Below are positions 26,655 to 35,668 of a stretch of 64,000 nucleotides of DNA, one piece after another. This DNA comes from Ensifer sp. USDA 6670 (GTDB lineage Bacteria; Pseudomonadota; Alphaproteobacteria; Rhizobiales; Rhizobiaceae). The translations under genes and the position numbers were made by a program. The notes beneath the pieces were generated by a model, which did not search any database, was not told where the DNA came from, and saw only the letters and a program-made list of their open reading frames with translations. The stretch is from positions 149,915-213,914 of the forward strand of contig ATWE01000014.1 of the NCBI GenBank assembly GCA_000421085.1, read 5' to 3'. Position 1 is the stretch's first letter. Each line of letters begins with the position of its first letter.

Positions 26655-27595
26655 CAGGCAGGAGTAGGCTGGCGCTCCTCACGTCTCAGACCCGCATAGG
26701 TATCGGTCAGGCGCGCCTGAGCTTCCTCGATATTGCGTGGCGGAGGGGTGGGGTCGATGCCGACGAGCTTGGCGATGTTGTTGCCGAGATAGCCCTCGAG
26801 ATCGTCCTCGGAAAGCCCGAGGCCGTGGGGCGGTTCGTGGCAGAGAACCTCGAGCTCGCGCAGCCACATGCCGGGTTCGTTCGGTGGCGAGTCCGTACCG
26901 AAGACGATCTTGTGTTTCGGCAGCTCTTTCGCGAATTCGACGATGCGGGATTGGAAGCACCAGCCGGACTCGCAGTAGACGTTTGGTGTATCCATCGCCA
27001 TCCAGAAGGATTCGAACGAGTAGTTGCCCCCGGTCTGGATGCCGAAATGCCCGATGATGAAATTGACCATCGGGAACTCGCGAATGATCGGATAGAACAT
27101 CGTCGGAATGGTGTAGGGCCCGTCACCGGTGTGGATGAGCACGACCACTCCGAGTTCCGCGCACTTCTTCATCGCCGGGCGCAGCCAGTCGAGGGCCCGG
27201 TCGGGCCGGTAACCATGCATGTTGGCATGCAGCTTCAGCATCTTGAAGCCGTATTCCTTGACATGAAATTCGAGCTCGGCCGCGCCGTTTTCCGGTCCCC
27301 AGCGCGGATTGTAGTTGAAGTTGCCGATGAAGCGGTCCGGGTATTTCTGGCAAAGTTCGGCGATATACGCCATGTAGTCGCGGATGCCTTCGCGGCCCAT
27401 GCGGTTGCCGTCGCGATAGCCGGTGTTACCGGGCGGCGGCTGGATGAAGCCCATATCGATCCGGCGAGGCTTGCCGTTGATCATGTAGGGTCCGTCCATC
27501 AGTTTCAGCATGCGCTCGCCATTGAAGGGGGTGCCGGTGTGGCGCCATGCCTCGTCGACCAGATTGGTCGGGTGGAGGTGGGTATCGATGATCAT
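26654..27595 (-). CDS. Amidohydrolase-2 family protein, intact metal site
   Basis: Member of the ACMSD / gamma-resorcylate decarboxylase / 2-pyrone-dicarboxylate hydrolase family, 313 aa, cytosolic. Metal-site motifs in order are MIIDTHLHPT (HxH at the extreme N-terminus), VVVLIHTGDGP (His), FIIGHFGIQTGG (His) and VFGTDSPPN (Asp). The family performs non-oxidative decarboxylation or hydrolysis of ring acids using Zn or Mn. A paralogue lies 39 bases upstream at 27635-28561, similar along its whole length but altered at HxH. GGAG lies 9 bases before the ATG. It is probably a step of the same heterocycle pathway as UbiD. Confidence 0.92.
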   Translation of the reverse strand: MIIDTHLHPTNLVDEAWRHTGTPFNGERMLKLMDGPYMINGKPRRIDMGFIQPPPGNTGYRDGNRMGREGIRDYMAYIAELCQKYPDRFIGNFNYNPRWGPENGAAELEFHVKEYGFKMLKLHANMHGYRPDRALDWLRPAMKKCAELGVVVLIHTGDGPYTIPTMFYPIIREFPMVNFIIGHFGIQTGGNYSFESFWMAMDTPNVYCESGWCFQSRIVEFAKELPKHKIVFGTDSPPNEPGMWLRELEVLCHEPPHGLGLSEDDLEGYLGNNIAKLVGIDPTPPPRNIEEAQARLTDTYAGLRREERQPTPA

Positions 27596-27634
27596 GCTAT
27601 TTCTCCGATTTCATGAAACGCGCGTGCGGAAGGC

Positions 27635-28561
27635 TCATGCCGGCTGAAGGCTGGCATGAGTTCCCTTGAGGCGCGCCTGCGCCTCCTCCACGCTGCGTGG
27701 CGGCGGCGTCGGATCGAGACCGATCATCCGGGCGATGTTGTTGCCGAGGTAGTCCTCGAGCGTATCCTCGTCGAGGTTCAGCCCCTGGGGCGGCTCGTGG
27801 CACAGCACCTCGAGGAGGCGCAGCCACATTCCCGGCTCGTTCGGGGGCGTGTCGGTGCCGAACAGGATCTTGTGCTTCGGCAGTTCCTTGGCGAATTCGA
27901 CGATGCGCGACTGCAGGCACCAGCCGGATTCGACATAGATGTTCGGCGCATCCATCGCCATCTGGAACGGCTCGAAGACATAGACGCCGCCCGTTTGCAC
28001 GCCGAAATGCCCGAGGACGAAATTGACCGACGGAAACTCTCGGATGATCGGATAGAATTCGGTCGGGATGCTGTAGGGGCCGTCGCCGGTATGCACCTTC
28101 ACGATGAGGCCGAGGTCGGCGCATTTCCGCATCGCGGGCCGCAGCCAGTCGAGCGCCCGGTCGGGACGGTAGGCATGCATGTTCGCCTGAAGCTGCACCA
28201 TCTTGAAGCCATATTCCTTGGCGTGGTGCTCGATTTCTTCGGCGCCGTTCTGCGTCCCGTAGCGGGGATTGTAGACGAAGCAGCCGAGGAAGCGGTCCGG
28301 ATATTTCTGAACGAGCTCGACGGTGTAGGACATATAGTCCCGGATCGCCGCCTTGCCGGTCAGATCGCCGTAGCCGTCGGTGTAAATCGTATTGCCCTGC
28401 GGGGGCTGGATGAAAGCTTTGTCGATGCGGCGCGGCTTTCCGTTCACATAATAAGGGCCATCCATCATCTTGAGGAGGCGCTCACCTGTAAAAGGCTCGC
28501 CATCGTGCCGCCAGGCCAGATCCACAATCTTGGTCGGGTAGCAGCTAATGTCGATAATCAT
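27635..28561 (-). CDS. Amidohydrolase-2 paralogue lacking the HxH metal motif
   Basis: 308 aa, co-linear with and clearly paralogous to the protein at 26654-27595 (shared runs RALDWLRPAM, KELPKHKI, GTDTPPNEPGMWL). The N-terminal metal motif differs: MIIDISCYPT here versus MIIDTHLHPT there, so both His ligands are gone (Ser-Cys-Tyr). The later His, His and Asp remain in VKVHTGDGP, VLGHFGVQTGG and FGTDTPPN. I chose the ATG at 28561 (GGAGAGACTG upstream); an in-frame TTG at 28585 is less likely. Family members are dimers with shared active sites, so this may be a structural or regulatory partner of its neighbour. It could instead use a different metal arrangement. It is the first gene of the five-gene unit. 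Confidence 0.9.
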   Translation of the reverse strand: MIIDISCYPTKIVDLAWRHDGEPFTGERLLKMMDGPYYVNGKPRRIDKAFIQPPQGNTIYTDGYGDLTGKAAIRDYMSYTVELVQKYPDRFLGCFVYNPRYGTQNGAEEIEHHAKEYGFKMVQLQANMHAYRPDRALDWLRPAMRKCADLGLIVKVHTGDGPYSIPTEFYPIIREFPSVNFVLGHFGVQTGGVYVFEPFQMAMDAPNIYVESGWCLQSRIVEFAKELPKHKILFGTDTPPNEPGMWLRLLEVLCHEPPQGLNLDEDTLEDYLGNNIARMIGLDPTPPPRSVEEAQARLKGTHASLQPA

Positions 28562-28872
28562 CAGTCTCTCCAGAGTTGCCGTCAATCCAATTCACGGATT
28601 GTCCATGAGCGAAGCGCCCCGGAGTTCGACGTCAACTTTGCTGAAGGCGAGGTCAGAAAGATCCGTCGGGCTGCGGTCTGCGCGATCGCATGTCAGCAAT
28701 TCCCGACCGGATGTTGTATCGTGAGATACTAACGCGGCTGACCGCTTCTACTGACGTGGAGAACATTAAGACAGCTTAGAGGGAATGAAAAGTACATTTC
28801 ATCAAACTGATCAATTAATAAACAATTCGAAAGAATTCATTCTGTGAGTGGTTGCTCAGCGGAGTACAGGCA
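28562..28872. promoter_or_regulatory. Divergent intergenic region with two small inverted repeats
   Basis: 311 bases between the minus-strand amidohydrolase unit and the plus-strand DUF2243 gene. It contains GTATC-GTGA-GATAC (28716-28729) and ATGAAA-N6-TTTCAT (28785-28802), and is AT-rich from about 28760. Both repeats are operator-sized. No gene or RNA was recognised. Confidence 0.45.
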
Positions 28873-29367
28873 TTGGACGACACCGCAAAAGAAAACGCAG
28901 GATTTCCCGCTGCAGCCGGAATCCTCCTCGGCCTCGGTCTCGGGGGCTTCTTCGACGGCATCGTTCTGCATCAGGTGCTGCAGTGGCATCACATGCTGAG
29001 CAGCGCAGGCTTTCCACCGGACAGCCTGGAAAATCTGAGACTGAATACGTTCTTCGACGGCCTCTTCCATATGGGCACATATGTTTTCGTCGTGCTGGGC
29101 CTGATCGTTCTGTGGCGCAGGGGGCGGCGGAGATCCCTGCTTTGGTCGGCAAAGCTTATTGCCGGTACCTTCCTCATCGGGTTCGGCGCCTTCAACCTGA
29201 TCGAGGGTACCGTCAATCACCAGATTCTCGGCCTGCATCACGTCAACGAGACCGTGCCGCGCGATCAGTGGGTCTACTGGGACACAGGCTTTCTTCTCTG
29301 GGGAGCCTTGATGCTGATTGCCGGGTGGGTCCTGTACCGGTCCGGTAAACGAGAGCTTTCGAGATGA
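28873..29367 (+). CDS. DUF2243 membrane protein
   Basis: Small inner-membrane protein of the DUF2243 family, 164 aa with four predicted helices. The family signature is seen in LGLGGFFDGIVLHQVLQWHHM (split over the first helix) and in HQILGLHHVNETVPRDQ, with multiple conserved His residues that suggest metal or heme binding; this is not established. The start is uncertain. I prefer TTG at 28873 because GGAG lies 8 bases upstream; TTG at 28852 is the alternative, and no ATG fits. It stands alone between two catabolic islands on the opposite strand, so its role is independent of them as far as can be seen. Confidence 0.8.
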   Translation: MDDTAKENAGFPAAAGILLGLGLGGFFDGIVLHQVLQWHHMLSSAGFPPDSLENLRLNTFFDGLFHMGTYVFVVLGLIVLWRRGRRRSLLWSAKLIAGTFLIGFGAFNLIEGTVNHQILGLHHVNETVPRDQWVYWDTGFLLWGALMLIAGWVLYRSGKRELSR

Positions 29368-29389
29368 ACGGGTATAGGGCGAACAGCTC

Positions 29390-30271
29390 TTACAGCAGCC
29401 GGTGCCGCACCAGGATCTCCCGGATTCTTGCGTCCTGCTCCTCGCTCGGAAGCAGTGCCGGCTGGCGGGAGGCGCCGACGGAGGGATCCTGCAGGTAGAG
29501 CGAGCGCTTGACCAGGGCCGGCGGGAAGCCGAGGCCGTAAAGCTCGGTGCGGAAGGCCGTATAGATTGCCTGCTGGCGTTCCGCCTCCGCAATGTTGCCG
29601 TTGTTGAACGCGCTGAGAATGCCGGCGAGCACCTCCGGCATGGCATTGCCGAGGCCGGAAATGCAGCCGGCCGCGCCGTTCTGCAGCGACCAGAGAACCA
29701 GATGGTCGGGGCCGGAATAGACTTCGAAACCCGGCACGTCGCGCGCCACCTGCAGATAGGCCTCGAGCGTATCCTGCGCACCGCCGGAATCCTTGATCCC
29801 GGCGATATTGCCGTGCGAGGCAAGCTCCAGCGCCGTCTGCGGCTCGATATGGTTCTGGGTGCGGGAGGGAATGTCATAGAGATAGACCGGGGTCTCTACG
29901 GCATCGGCGACCGTCGAGAAGTGCCGGACCAGGCCGTCCTGCGTACAGGCGATGAAGAAGGGGGTGATGACGGCGATGCCGCTGACGCCGATGCGGTCGA
30001 ACGCGCGCGCGAGCTGCAGGGTCTCGAAGGTCGCGGGCATGCCGGCATTGACTATGACATCGACGCGGCCGCCGACCTCGTCGACCACTTCCTCGGTGAG
30101 GCGGATCTTCTCCTCATGCGTGAGCGCGGTGAAATCGCCATTGGTGCCGGCGCACATGATATTGTTGCCGGCGGCGACCTGACGGCGCACCTGGGCGCGG
30201 GTCGCCTCGTAATTGATCGTCTCGTCCTCGTTGAAGCAGGTGACGAGGGCGACGAAGGCTTTCTTGGACAT
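29390..30271 (-). CDS. DapA/NanA-family aldolase or lyase
   Basis: Class I aldolase of the dihydrodipicolinate synthase/N-acetylneuraminate lyase superfamily, 293 aa. The Schiff-base lysine is in NIAGIKDSGG and the catalytic tyrosine in VYLYDIPSRT. The phosphate/carboxylate loop reads AGTNGDFTALT instead of the usual GTTGE or GSTGE, so substrate specificity is probably not DapA or canonical NanA. It starts on the last base of the ABC ATPase stop (TGATG) and ends the importer operon, so it acts on the imported compound. The likely reaction is cleavage of a 2-keto-3-deoxy or ulosonic acid to pyruvate plus an aldehyde. Confidence 0.92.
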   Translation of the reverse strand: MSKKAFVALVTCFNEDETINYEATRAQVRRQVAAGNNIMCAGTNGDFTALTHEEKIRLTEEVVDEVGGRVDVIVNAGMPATFETLQLARAFDRIGVSGIAVITPFFIACTQDGLVRHFSTVADAVETPVYLYDIPSRTQNHIEPQTALELASHGNIAGIKDSGGAQDTLEAYLQVARDVPGFEVYSGPDHLVLWSLQNGAAGCISGLGNAMPEVLAGILSAFNNGNIAEAERQQAIYTAFRTELYGLGFPPALVKRSLYLQDPSVGASRQPALLPSEEQDARIREILVRHRLL

Positions 30272-31917
30272 CAGTGACTCCGCTTGGGCATGAGAGTGTC
30301 GGCAGCCCCGGCCGGCACCGATGCGAGGTGCCCGGCCTTTGCATCGGGATCGGGACTGAGGCTGGCCGCGAGAAGGGCGCGGGTATAGGCCTGCCGCGGC
30401 GTATCGAAGACCTCGCGGACGGTGCCGAGCTCGACGACTTCTCCCTGCTGCATGACCATGACGTAATCGGCGAAATCGCGAACGACCGGCAGGTCATGGG
30501 CGATGAAGATGAAGGCTATGCCCATCTCGCGGCGCAGCCTGTCGAGAAGCTCGATCACCTGCGCCTGGACGGAAACGTCGAGCGCGGAAACGGCCTCGTC
30601 ACAGATGATCAGTTGCGGCTCGAGCGCAAGCGCCCGGGCAATGGCGATGCGCTGGCGCTGGCCGCCTGAAAACTGGTGCGGATAGCGGCTCATGTGTTCG
30701 GCCGAAAGGCCGACCTGCACCAGGAGCTCCGCCACGCGTTGCCGCCATTTTGCCTTGGGCAGGATGTCCGGATGGATGACCCAGGCCTCGGAGATCAGCT
30801 GGTAGACCGTCATGCGCGGGTTGAGCGACTGGGTCGGATCCTGGAACACCATCTGGAGGTCGCGCCGGAGCTTGTAAAGTTCAGCCGGCGAAAGCGCGAA
30901 CAGGTCGCGGCCCTTCCAGAGCGCCGTGCCGCCATCCGGCTCGTCGAGACGCAAGAGGGCACGGGCAAGCGTCGATTTGCCGGAGCCGCTTTCTCCGACG
31001 ACAGCCATGGTCTCGCCGGGCATCAGGTCGAAGGAGATGCCCTTCAGCGCTTCGAAGGCGCCGTAGGTCTTGCGCACGTCGCGCACGCTGAGCAGGGGTT
31101 CGGCGCGCGCGCCGGGTTCGTGCATCGCGCCCTTGCCAGGGGCGGCGGCGATGAGCTTCTGCGTATAGGGATGCTGCGGGTTCTTGTAGATCTCGCGCAC
31201 GGTTCCCGCTTCGACGATGGCGCCCTTTTCCATCACGACGACCCGGTCGGCGATCTCGGAGACGACGCCGAGATCGTGGGTGATGATCAGCACCGCCATG
31301 CCCGTTTCGCGCTGCAGCTCCTTCAGAAGCTTCAGCACTTCCGCCTGCACCGTCACGTCGAGCGCGGTCGTCGGTTCGTCGGCGATCAGGAGGTCCGGCC
31401 GGAGCGCCAGCGCCATGGCGATCATGACGCGCTGGCGCTGACCGCCGGAGAATTCGTGCGGATATTTGCGCATTGCCCGCTCGGGCTCGGGGATTCCGAC
31501 GCGGCGAAGGAGCCGCAGCGCCTCTTCGCGCGCCTTGCTGCCGGCGAGCCCGTGAGTGGTCATGGCTTCCGAGATCTGCCAGCCGACGCTGTAGACCGGA
31601 TTGAGATGACTGAGCGGATCCTGAAAGATCATGGCGACGCGGCGGCCGTTGATCTCGCGCCGCGCCTCGGCGGGCATCGTCAGCAGGTCCCTGCCGTCCA
31701 GCAGGATTTCGCCGGCACTGATGCGGCCCGGCGGCAAGTCGATGAGGTTCATGATCGCCGACGAGGAGACGGACTTGCCGGATCCGCTTTCGCCGAGGAT
31801 CGCCAGCGTCTCGCCCTTGTCGAGGTGATAGGAGATAGACTTGACGGCATGGACCACGCCGGTCGCGGTGTGGAACTCGACGGAGAGGTTACGGACCTCG
31901 AGCAGATGTTCAGCCAT
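30271..31917 (-). CDS. Dpp-type ABC transporter, fused dual ATPase
   Basis: DppD-DppF fusion of 548 aa. The first domain has Walker [13 protein letters not shown]-loop QDPLSHLNP, signature [15 protein letters not shown] and Walker [13 protein letters not shown]. The second has [39 protein letters not shown] and [11 protein letters not shown]. It overlaps the permease upstream by 8 bases and the aldolase downstream by 1 base. It energises the importer formed with 31910-35347. It is a close relative of the partial ATPase at the left edge of the window, which suggests the two catabolic units use duplicated transporter types. Confidence 0.95.
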   Translation of the reverse strand: MAEHLLEVRNLSVEFHTATGVVHAVKSISYHLDKGETLAILGESGSGKSVSSSAIMNLIDLPPGRISAGEILLDGRDLLTMPAEARREINGRRVAMIFQDPLSHLNPVYSVGWQISEAMTTHGLAGSKAREEALRLLRRVGIPEPERAMRKYPHEFSGGQRQRVMIAMALALRPDLLIADEPTTALDVTVQAEVLKLLKELQRETGMAVLIITHDLGVVSEIADRVVVMEKGAIVEAGTVREIYKNPQHPYTQKLIAAAPGKGAMHEPGARAEPLLSVRDVRKTYGAFEALKGISFDLMPGETMAVVGESGSGKSTLARALLRLDEPDGGTALWKGRDLFALSPAELYKLRRDLQMVFQDPTQSLNPRMTVYQLISEAWVIHPDILPKAKWRQRVAELLVQVGLSAEHMSRYPHQFSGGQRQRIAIARALALEPQLIICDEAVSALDVSVQAQVIELLDRLRREMGIAFIFIAHDLPVVRDFADYVMVMQQGEVVELGTVREVFDTPRQAYTRALLAASLSPDPDAKAGHLASVPAGAADTLMPKRSH

Positions 31918-32833
31918 TTTTGCCGCCCTTCGTTTCGAGACGCCAGCGCTGTACCGGATCGAGCGCGATCCGCATCCAGTTGGACAGCAGGTTCAGCGAC
32001 ATGGTGGTGAGAATGATGGCAAGGCCGGGCCAGAAGGAGAGCCACCAGGCATTGGTGAGATATTGCCGACCCTGCGAGATCATCAAGCCCCAGGTGATTT
32101 CCGGCGGCTGGATGCCGATGCCGAGGAAGGACAGCGCGCTCTCCGCCAGCATGACATAGGCGAAATCGAGCGTGGCGAGCGTCGTCAGCGTGGGCAGCAC
32201 GACCGGCAGGATGTGGCGGAAGAGGATGCGCTTGCTGGAGGCGCCCATGACCCGGGCAGCCTGCACGAACATGCGCTCGCGGATCTCGAGCACTTCGGCG
32301 CGGGTGGTGCGCAGATAGACCGGAATGCGGGTGATGGCGAGCACCAGCATGAGGTTGAGGATCGAGGAACCGAGCACATAGAGTACGATCACCGCGATCA
32401 GCAGAGACGGGAAGGACATGATCACGTCGGCGAGACGCATGATGGTTTGACTCACGCGCGGCAAGGAAAAGCCGGCAATGAGGCCGAGAACGGTGCCGAT
32501 CACCGAGGAAAGGATCACGGCGCCGGCGGCGACCATCAGGGTGTTTTGGGCGGCAACGATGATGCGGGCGAAGAGCGGACGGCCGAGCGCGTCGGCCCCC
32601 ATCCACCAGACCCAGCTGCGGGTCCAGTCGAATGGCGGCAGGTTGCGGCCGCGCAGGTTCTGCTTCGTCGCGAGTTCGCCCAGCCAGGCCGGGCCGACGA
32701 GGGCTATGGCGAGGACGATGAGAAGGAAGATCGCCGCGCACAGCGCGAACTTGTCCGCCAGCAGCATGCGCATCATGCGGACCGGGAGGGACGGCTCTGC
32801 GGCGATGATATTGTCGGTGGTTGCCAGGGTCAT
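31910..32833 (-). CDS. Dpp-type ABC transporter permease (DppC-like)
   Basis: Inner-membrane permease of 307 aa with an N-terminal OppC-type segment, LADKFALCAAIFLLIVLAIA, and about six helices. The EAA loop is in MGASSKRILFRHILPVVLPTL. The C-terminal SFLGIGIQPPEITWGLMISQG and NLLSNWMRIALDP are standard for DppC/OppC. It lies 14 bases after the DppB-like gene. Confidence 0.93.
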   Translation of the reverse strand: MTLATTDNIIAAEPSLPVRMMRMLLADKFALCAAIFLLIVLAIALVGPAWLGELATKQNLRGRNLPPFDWTRSWVWWMGADALGRPLFARIIVAAQNTLMVAAGAVILSSVIGTVLGLIAGFSLPRVSQTIMRLADVIMSFPSLLIAVIVLYVLGSSILNLMLVLAITRIPVYLRTTRAEVLEIRERMFVQAARVMGASSKRILFRHILPVVLPTLTTLATLDFAYVMLAESALSFLGIGIQPPEITWGLMISQGRQYLTNAWWLSFWPGLAIILTTMSLNLLSNWMRIALDPVQRWRLETKGGKNG

Positions 32834-32847
32834 GGTCCGTTGCCTCC

Positions 32848-33762
32848 TCAGTGCCGGATGCGCGGATCGAGCAGCGCATAGGCGATGTCGATCAGCACGT
32901 TCATGAGGAAGATCGCAATGGCTGTGACGAGGATCGCCGCCAGCACCACGTTGAAATCGCGTTGCAGGATGGAATCGATCATGAGCTTGCCGACGCCGGG
33001 AAAGCCGAAGATCGTCTCGACCACGACCGCGCCGTTCAGCAGGCTCGCTGCCTGATCGCCGACCACGGTAATGACGGGCAGCATCGCATTGCGCAGAGCG
33101 TGGATGAAGATGATCGGCCCGGACTTCACGCCCTTGGCCCGCGCGGTCTTCACATAGGCCGAGGACAGCGCGCTGACCATGGAGCCGCGCACCACCTGGA
33201 CGATGATGCCGAAGGGGCGGACGAAGAGAACCGCGATCGGCAGGATCCAGTGCACGACCGATCCGGTGCCGGATGTCGGCAGGATCGCGAAGTTGATCGA
33301 GAAGATGACGATGGCGACGATCGCCAGCCAGAAATCAGGAACGGACGCACCGATGAGCGAGACCATCGAGGACAGCCGGTCGAAGAAACCGCCGGAGCGG
33401 AAGGCGCCCAGCGAGCCGACCACTATCGCCGCTCCCGTGACCAGCGTCATCGTGATGACGGCAAGCCAGAGAGTCCAGGTGAAGGCTTCGAGGACGACAT
33501 CGAGGGCAGGGCGGGCCTTGCGCAGGGATTCGCCGAGGTCCCCGGTGACGACATCGCCCACATAGCGGGCGAACTGGACGAGGACCGGATCGTTCAGTCC
33601 GTGCAGCTCGCGGAACTGCTCCTTCATCTCGGCGGAGGCTTCGACGGGCAGAAACAGGGCGGCCGGGTCGCCGGTCATCCGGGACAGGAAGAATACCATG
33701 ACGACCAGGCCGATGAGCGAGATCAGGCTTGCGAGCGCACGTTGGCGGATGAATCTGAGCAT
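32848..33762 (-). CDS. Dpp-type ABC transporter permease (DppB-like)
   Basis: Inner-membrane permease of 304 aa. The N-terminus MLRFIRQRALASLISLIGLV and FFLSRMTGDPAALFLP is diagnostic of DppB/OppB. The EAA loop lies in TARAKGVKSGPIIFIHALRNAMLPVI, and VVETIFGFPGVGKLMIDSI follows. I chose the ATG at 33762; the open frame continues upstream over the binding-protein gene as a shadow only. It pairs with the DppC-like subunit. Confidence 0.93.
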   Translation of the reverse strand: MLRFIRQRALASLISLIGLVVMVFFLSRMTGDPAALFLPVEASAEMKEQFRELHGLNDPVLVQFARYVGDVVTGDLGESLRKARPALDVVLEAFTWTLWLAVITMTLVTGAAIVVGSLGAFRSGGFFDRLSSMVSLIGASVPDFWLAIVAIVIFSINFAILPTSGTGSVVHWILPIAVLFVRPFGIIVQVVRGSMVSALSSAYVKTARAKGVKSGPIIFIHALRNAMLPVITVVGDQAASLLNGAVVVETIFGFPGVGKLMIDSILQRDFNVVLAAILVTAIAIFLMNVLIDIAYALLDPRIRH

Positions 33763-33847
33763 GGCAGCCCTCGATTTTGCATGAGGCGGCGGGGGTCCCG
33801 CCGCCAGAAGGTCTTCTTTTCGAATGGCCGCTCGTCCGCGGTTCAGA

Positions 33848-35347
33848 TCATTTGATCTTGATCTCGGAGAGCTGCAGCATGGAATTCGTCGCCATCGTCG
33901 GCTTGAAGTCCAGTCGCTCGGACACCCGCGAGAAACCGACCATGTGGAACAGCAGCACGTCTGCCACCACCTCGTCATGGACATAGGCGATGACCTCGGA
34001 CCAGAGCTTGGCGCGTTCGTCGCCGACGGCTGCCGAGGCACGGGCGATCAGGTCGTCGACCTTCGGATCGGAGAAGCCCGACTGTGTGCCTTCGGAGTCG
34101 TATTTGAAGAACATCGAGAAGGAGGGATCACCCTTCGAGTTGTCGTGCATCGCGGCAACCAGCTGGGGACCGCGCCCTTCCTTGAAGGGCTTCGAATAAT
34201 AGACTTCGTGCTCGGCGACTTCTACGAATTTGAGCTCGACCTTGAGCCCGACCTCCTGCAGCTGCGCCTGGATGGCCTCCATGATCTCGGTCACGTTCGG
34301 GAAGTTCGCGGTGCGCGCGATGATGGTGATCGGCGTCTCTACCTTGACGCCATCGGCCTTGGCCTCCTCGATGAGCTTCTTGGCCTGCTCGGGATCGTAG
34401 GGGAAGACCTTAACGTCGGGGTTCCAGCCGAGCGTCGGCGGCGGAACGATCGCGGTGGCGAGGACGGCGCTGTCGGGCACCAGCGTGCCGAGGAACGCTT
34501 CGCGGTCGATCGCGAGGTTCAAAGCGCGACGGATGCGGACGTCGTTCAACGGCTCGATATTGTGGTCGATGCGCAGATAGACGGTTTCGCTGTCGAGATA
34601 GGAGAAGTCGGTGGCCGGGTTGGTCGCTTCGGTCTGCGAGATGGACGGCGACAGATCGGCTTCGCCCGTCTGGACCATTGCGGCGCGAACCGCAGGATCG
34701 GCGCGGAACAGATAGGTGGCCTCGGTGACCTCGGGCTTTTCGCCCCAGTAGTCGTCACGGGCGGAGAGTACGATCTGCTGTCCGGGCGTCCAGTCGGTCA
34801 GCTTGTAGGGGCCGGTGCCGACGGGCTCGCGCACGAATTCCATCGGCGTCTCTTCCGGCACGATCGTCAGCAACGACAGGAGCAGCGGCAGGATCGGCTG
34901 GACCGGATCGACCGTGAAATCGACCGTCGTGTCGTCGACGACGTCGATCTTGACGTTCATGCCGCCGAAATAGCGGCGCGACTCGCAGGCATTCTTGTCG
35001 CTCATCACGCGGTCGAAGCTGTACTTGACGTCCTTCGCGTTGAAGTCGGTGCCGTCGGAGAACTTCACGCCCTTGCGCAGGTGAAAGCGCCAGCTGCCAT
35101 CCTCCTTCTGCTCCCAACTCTCGGCAAGGCGTGGCATCAGGCCCTTGCCCTCGCGAACGTCGAGCTCGGTCAGAGTCTCGCTGACGTTTTGCATGATGAT
35201 GCGGCCGATGTTCGAGCGCGTGGCCATGCAGGGTTCGAGCAGGTCCGCCTCTTCCGGCAGAACGATCTTGACCGGCCCGGATGCCGCGAAGGCCGGGGCA
35301 AGCGCGGAGCCCAGCATCAGGGCTCCCATAATCAGTGTTCTTTTCAT
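33848..35347 (-). CDS. Dpp-type periplasmic binding protein (family 5)
   Basis: Extracellular solute-binding protein family 5 (peptide/nickel/oligosaccharide type), 499 aa. The signal peptide is residues 1 to about 22 (KRTLIMGALMLGSALAPAFA). Family features include MPRLAESWEQKEDGSWRFHLRKGVKFSDG and the C-terminal domain with DVRIRRALNLAIDREAF. The preferred start is the ATG at 35347, 7 bases after AGGAG; an ATG two codons earlier is too close to the ribosome site. It is the first gene of the operon running to the aldolase. Although named for peptides, this family also binds sialic acid and oligosaccharides, and the downstream genes point to an acidic sugar. Confidence 0.93.
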   Translation of the reverse strand: MKRTLIMGALMLGSALAPAFAASGPVKIVLPEEADLLEPCMATRSNIGRIIMQNVSETLTELDVREGKGLMPRLAESWEQKEDGSWRFHLRKGVKFSDGTDFNAKDVKYSFDRVMSDKNACESRRYFGGMNVKIDVVDDTTVDFTVDPVQPILPLLLSLLTIVPEETPMEFVREPVGTGPYKLTDWTPGQQIVLSARDDYWGEKPEVTEATYLFRADPAVRAAMVQTGEADLSPSISQTEATNPATDFSYLDSETVYLRIDHNIEPLNDVRIRRALNLAIDREAFLGTLVPDSAVLATAIVPPPTLGWNPDVKVFPYDPEQAKKLIEEAKADGVKVETPITIIARTANFPNVTEIMEAIQAQLQEVGLKVELKFVEVAEHEVYYSKPFKEGRGPQLVAAMHDNSKGDPSFSMFFKYDSEGTQSGFSDPKVDDLIARASAAVGDERAKLWSEVIAYVHDEVVADVLLFHMVGFSRVSERLDFKPTMATNSMLQLSEIKIK

Positions 35348-35668
35348 TTGCATTCTCCTCCCTCTAGGATCTCGTCTGTGGCGCGGCGACTTCGGTGCGC
35401 CTCTCTCCATGCAGGCATTAGCGGCAGTCAGCCTCCTCGCCGCTAAGCGCCCTTCTGCCGGCCGAATTGCCCAGACCATCCGATTTCTTGGTAAGTTTGT
35501 CAAATTGTTTTCGCCTAAATTCTAGGGCGAGAAATTTTGAAATAGAAAATACACTTTAAAATCAGCCATTTAGTGCCAAATATACTCGAGGTTCTGCGCG
35601 CCATCGACAAATAGAAAACTTGACAACTTGAGAAATTCCGCGATTGTCCGATGCATGAGGAGGCTTTC
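35348..35668. promoter_or_regulatory. Divergent promoter region with two TTGNCAA elements
   Basis: 321 bases between the importer operon (-) and the sialidase-like operon (+), AT-rich from about 35515. Related elements sit near each gene: AAGTTTGTCAAATT at 35493-35506 and AACTTGACAACTT at 35617-35629 (reverse complement AAGTTGTCAAGTT). They share the core TTGNCAA and could be operators for the GntR protein at 38976-39677. Confidence 0.45.
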
